Of a stretch of 5,264 nt of DNA, positions 4,763 through 5,264 are shown one piece after another. Source of the stretch: an uncultured Oscillospiraceae bacterium (GTDB lineage: Bacteria > Bacillota > Clostridia > Oscillospirales > Oscillospiraceae); the NCBI GenBank assembly GCA_934572365.1, contig CAKTKX010000104.1, forward strand, positions 1 through 5,264, in the 5' to 3' direction. A program made the position numbers and the translations under genes. The notes beneath the pieces are model-generated. The model did no database searches. It was not told the origin of the DNA and saw nothing but the letters and a program-made list of their open reading frames with translations. Positions within the stretch are counted from its first letter, which is position 1. The number at the start of each line of letters is the position of its first letter.

Positions 4763-4993
4763 ATGCAACCCATGCCCAATTCACAGGAGCTTGCGCAGAT
4801 CATGCGCTTCGTCCAGTCCCCCGCGGGGCAGCAGCTGCTTGCGTCGCTGCAACAGCTTCACTCAAGCGAAATAAACAGCGCCATGGCCGACGCGGCCGCC
4901 GGAAATTATGACCGGGCGCAGAAGACCATCGCCGCGTTTCTCGCGACTCCGGAGGCAAAAAAGCTGCTGTCCCAAGCGGAAGGCGGCAAATGA
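4763..4993 (+). CDS. Small helical protein of unknown function, first of a coupled pair
   Basis: This 76-residue soluble protein has no recognised named family. AGGGAGG (4749-4755) stands 7 nt before the ATG. An upstream in-frame TTG at 4694 lacks a binding site and lies before the likely promoter. The sequence is rich in Ala, Gln and Leu and should be nearly all helical: an N-terminal helix QELAQIMRFV (8-17), then SPAGQQLLASLQQL, then SSEINSAMADAAAGNYDRAQKTI, then TPEAKKLLSQ. The SPxxxxLL and TPxxxxLL turns look like short repeated helical units. There is no signal peptide or membrane segment. Its TGA overlaps the next gene's ATG (ATGA, 4990-4993), so the two are coupled and probably act together. 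A sporulation-type promoter is possible upstream; function is unknown. Confidence 0.75.
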   Translation: MQPMPNSQELAQIMRFVQSPAGQQLLASLQQLHSSEINSAMADAAAGNYDRAQKTIAAFLATPEAKKLLSQAEGGK

Positions 4994-5264
4994 GCGAGAT
5001 GGAGGAAAAGCTGGGGGCCATCCTGAGCAACCCCCAGATGATGCAGCAGATCATGTCCATGGCTCAGGCTATGAGTCCGCCGCCGGAACCTCAGGGTAGG
5101 CCGGAACAGCCGCCGGAGCCTGCCCCTCCGGCGCTTCCGGATTTTTCCGTCATGCAGAAGCTCGCCGGGATGACCCGCCAATCCGGCATTGACAAGAATC
5201 AGCAGGCGCTGCTTCGGGCGCTCTCCCCCTACATAAGCCGGGAGCGCTCTGCCAAGCTGGAAAA
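4990..5264 (+). CDS. Protein of unknown function with proline-rich linker, partial at the window edge
   Basis: The first 91 residues are visible and the frame runs off the right edge still open. GGAAGG (4978-4983) lies 6 nt before ATG, which overlaps the previous stop. Residues 2-28 form a methionine/glutamine-rich helix, including the segment NPQMMQQIMSMAQ (14-26). A proline-rich linker follows (30-50), and then a second helical region (53-91) with LLRALSPYISRERSAKLE at the end. Because it is cut, full length and any C-terminal domain are unknown. The NPQMMQQI stretch looks like one helix of an STI1/ubiquilin-type repeat, but it may be convergent low complexity. I recall similar methionine-rich, proline-linker proteins as uncharacterised in Oscillospiraceae. 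It is coupled to the 76-residue gene before it. Confidence 0.75.
   Translation, partial: MSEMEEKLGAILSNPQMMQQIMSMAQAMSPPPEPQGRPEQPPEPAPPALPDFSVMQKLAGMTRQSGIDKNQQALLRALSPYISRERSAKLE

Overview
The window looks like a chromosomal segment of an endospore-forming Clostridia bacterium, most likely of the Oscillospiraceae/Ruminococcaceae type. This rests on strong AGGAGG-type ribosome binding sites, moderately GC-rich coding sequence, a SleC-type spore cortex-lytic operon, and a palindromic repeat of the kind scattered through gut Clostridia genomes. No rRNA, tRNA, CRISPR array or transposase is visible.

Layout, left to right. Positions 1-33 hold a hairpin that probably ends an upstream gene, and 49-176 hold a non-coding imperfect palindromic repeat. 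From 279 to 2423 three tightly coupled plus-strand genes make a SleC-like germination module. The first is a small stand-alone protein resembling the SleC N-terminal pro-region. The second is a SpoIID/LytB-type lytic transglycosylase with two peptidoglycan-binding modules. The third consists of two more peptidoglycan-binding modules. A sequence resembling a mother-cell (sigma-K/sigma-E type) promoter precedes the operon. A clear sigma-A promoter at 2474-2502 then drives a CDP-alcohol phosphatidyltransferase (pgsA-like, 2533-3114), which ends at a strong terminator. A second, oppositely oriented terminator follows. Next is a 180-bp gene-free stretch with a possible minus-strand small RNA.

The right half holds a minus-strand gene for a small multi-pass membrane protein (3374-3787). 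Divergent from it is a 52-residue single-pass membrane protein (3952-4110). That gene meets a minus-strand YfcE-type metallophosphoesterase (4111-4596) stop codon to stop codon with no bases between. Beyond a divergent promoter region lie two overlapping plus-strand genes of unknown function (4763-4993 and 4990 to the window edge). They have short helical segments carrying NP/SP/TP motifs and a second candidate sigma-K-like promoter with the same 16-nt spacing as the one before the SleC operon.

Functionally, the left operon should serve spore cortex breakdown during germination. pgsA serves anionic phospholipid synthesis. The remaining genes are accessory or uncharacterised. The most interesting points are the physically split SleC pro-domain, the accessory protein made only of binding modules, and the possible shared sporulation control of the unknown pair at the right edge.
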